A DNA stretch of 23,668 nucleotides from a virus: positions 1 to 23,668 of the IMG/VR virus record IMGVR_UViG_3300008113_001119; one strand, given 5' to 3'. Below the pieces are notes generated by a model. The model searched no databases. It saw only the letters and a program-made list of their open reading frames with translations, and was not told the DNA's origin. Both the position numbers and the translations under genes were made by a program. Of the stretch, positions 22,567 to 23,668 are shown piece by piece. Numbering within the stretch: position 1 is the first letter of the stretch; the number at the start of each line of letters is the position of its first letter.

Positions 22567-22910
22567 TATCTATCAAAAACTAATGTATTGGTTTCTTGTG
22601 CATGAAATTTTTGTTTGAATATTGCTACTCCGTCTTCTGGAATACATGAACCACATGTGAAAATATCACATGTTGCAAATCCTTTCTCTGGCCATGTATG
22701 AATACTTATATGACTTTCGGATAAAAGTAGGATAGCAGTTACACCTTGTGGTTCAAATTTATGACTTGAAGATGATAATACCGTTGCTCCTAATTGTCTT
22801 GCAATTTCAACCATACTACTAACTATGTATTGCTCATCATCTAACAGTTTTGATGAGCAATCATAAAGTTCAAAAATAGCATGACGACCCACTTTTATTC
22901 CATTCTTCAT
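22566..22910 (-). CDS. speD: S-adenosylmethionine decarboxylase proenzyme
   Basis: The 114-aa protein is a prokaryotic class AdoMetDC. The self-cleavage site Glu65-Ser66 lies in LLLSESHISIHTWPE, where Ser66 becomes the pyruvoyl cofactor; His71, and Cys86 in DIFTCGSC, complete the conserved set. It makes decarboxylated AdoMet, the aminopropyl donor for spermidine. Viral polyamines may help neutralise packaged DNA or support host photosystem and translation (inference). Known as an auxiliary gene in several cyanophages. It lies after the psbA terminator and overlaps the start of the large virion gene (TAATG), so its stop and that start are coupled. GAGG lies about 10 nt before its ATG. Confidence 0.93.
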   Translation of the reverse strand: MKNGIKVGRHAIFELYDCSSKLLDDEQYIVSSMVEIARQLGATVLSSSSHKFEPQGVTAILLLSESHISIHTWPEKGFATCDIFTCGSCIPEDGVAIFKQKFHAQETNTLVFDR

Positions 22911-22944
22911 TTCATAATACCTCTTCAGACTCTATATTTAGTCA

Positions 22945-22971
22945 TAAAAAACCACCCCCCTGGGGGGTGGT
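22945..22971 (-). terminator. Strong intrinsic terminator of psbA
   Basis: Read leftward, ACCACCCCCC, one-base centre, GGGGGGTGGT, then TTTTTTAT. A perfect 10-base GC-rich inverted repeat with a U-run, 24 nt after the psbA stop. It isolates psbA from speD. Confidence 0.9.
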
Positions 22972-22995
22972 TTCACTCAAGTTATGAGTAGTTAA

Positions 22996-23668
<673 letters not shown>

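Overview
The window is a piece of a T4-like myovirus that infects marine cyanobacteria (a cyanomyovirus, most likely of Synechococcus or Prochlorococcus). It combines T4 core genes (gp4, gp26, gp48, gp53, a gp54/gp19-type tube protein, gp32, gp33, gp59, RNase H, late-promoter boxes of the ATAAATA type) with cyanobacterial auxiliary genes (psbA, speD, a cyanobacterial SLH-domain porin) and genes typical of this phage group (phoH, thyX, a glutaredoxin, phage tRNAs). Nearly all genes lie on the minus strand; only gp48 and gp53 are on the plus strand. Both window ends cut a gene: a large tail protein at the left and psbA at the right.

Layout. 1-5049: two large neighbouring, related tail proteins; the second (1243 aa) looks like a tape-measure/hub protein carrying cell-wall-hydrolase-like domains. 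5049-5962: gp26 followed by a short gp51-like frame that has no convincing start of its own. A U UUU UUC heptamer, a 9-nt spacer and a perfect 10-bp stem at the end of gp26 suggest -1 frameshifting into that frame. This would be the chaperone - frameshifted chaperone - tape measure order known from lambda-type tails. 5997-7648: tube protein, an unknown protein and gp4. 7653-9434: gp48 and gp53, divergent from gp4 with only 4 nt between the two start codons. 9445-9482: a bidirectional terminator.

9592-17544 is a long, tightly packed replication/nucleotide-metabolism block read leftward: glutaredoxin, a small membrane protein, RNase H, several small conserved cyanophage proteins, ThyX, PhoH, a RecB/Cas4-type exonuclease, gp59 helicase loader, gp33, gp32 and two small genes, the last of which encodes an exported cysteine-containing peptide. 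Most junctions are 1-20 nt overlaps or gaps, so translational coupling is likely.

17566-17770 holds tRNA-Pro(UGG) and tRNA-Ser(UGA). 17800-19296 is a full-length porin with a signal peptide, an SLH domain and a C-terminal Phe, bracketed by hairpins. 19340-22910 is a speD - 976-aa virion/adhesin-like protein - 98-aa protein operon with TAATG stop-start junctions. 22996-23668 is the 3' part of psbA, closed by a strong terminator. Together the genes cover tail assembly, DNA replication and late transcription, dTMP supply, and support of the host's photosynthesis, polyamine supply and outer membrane during infection.
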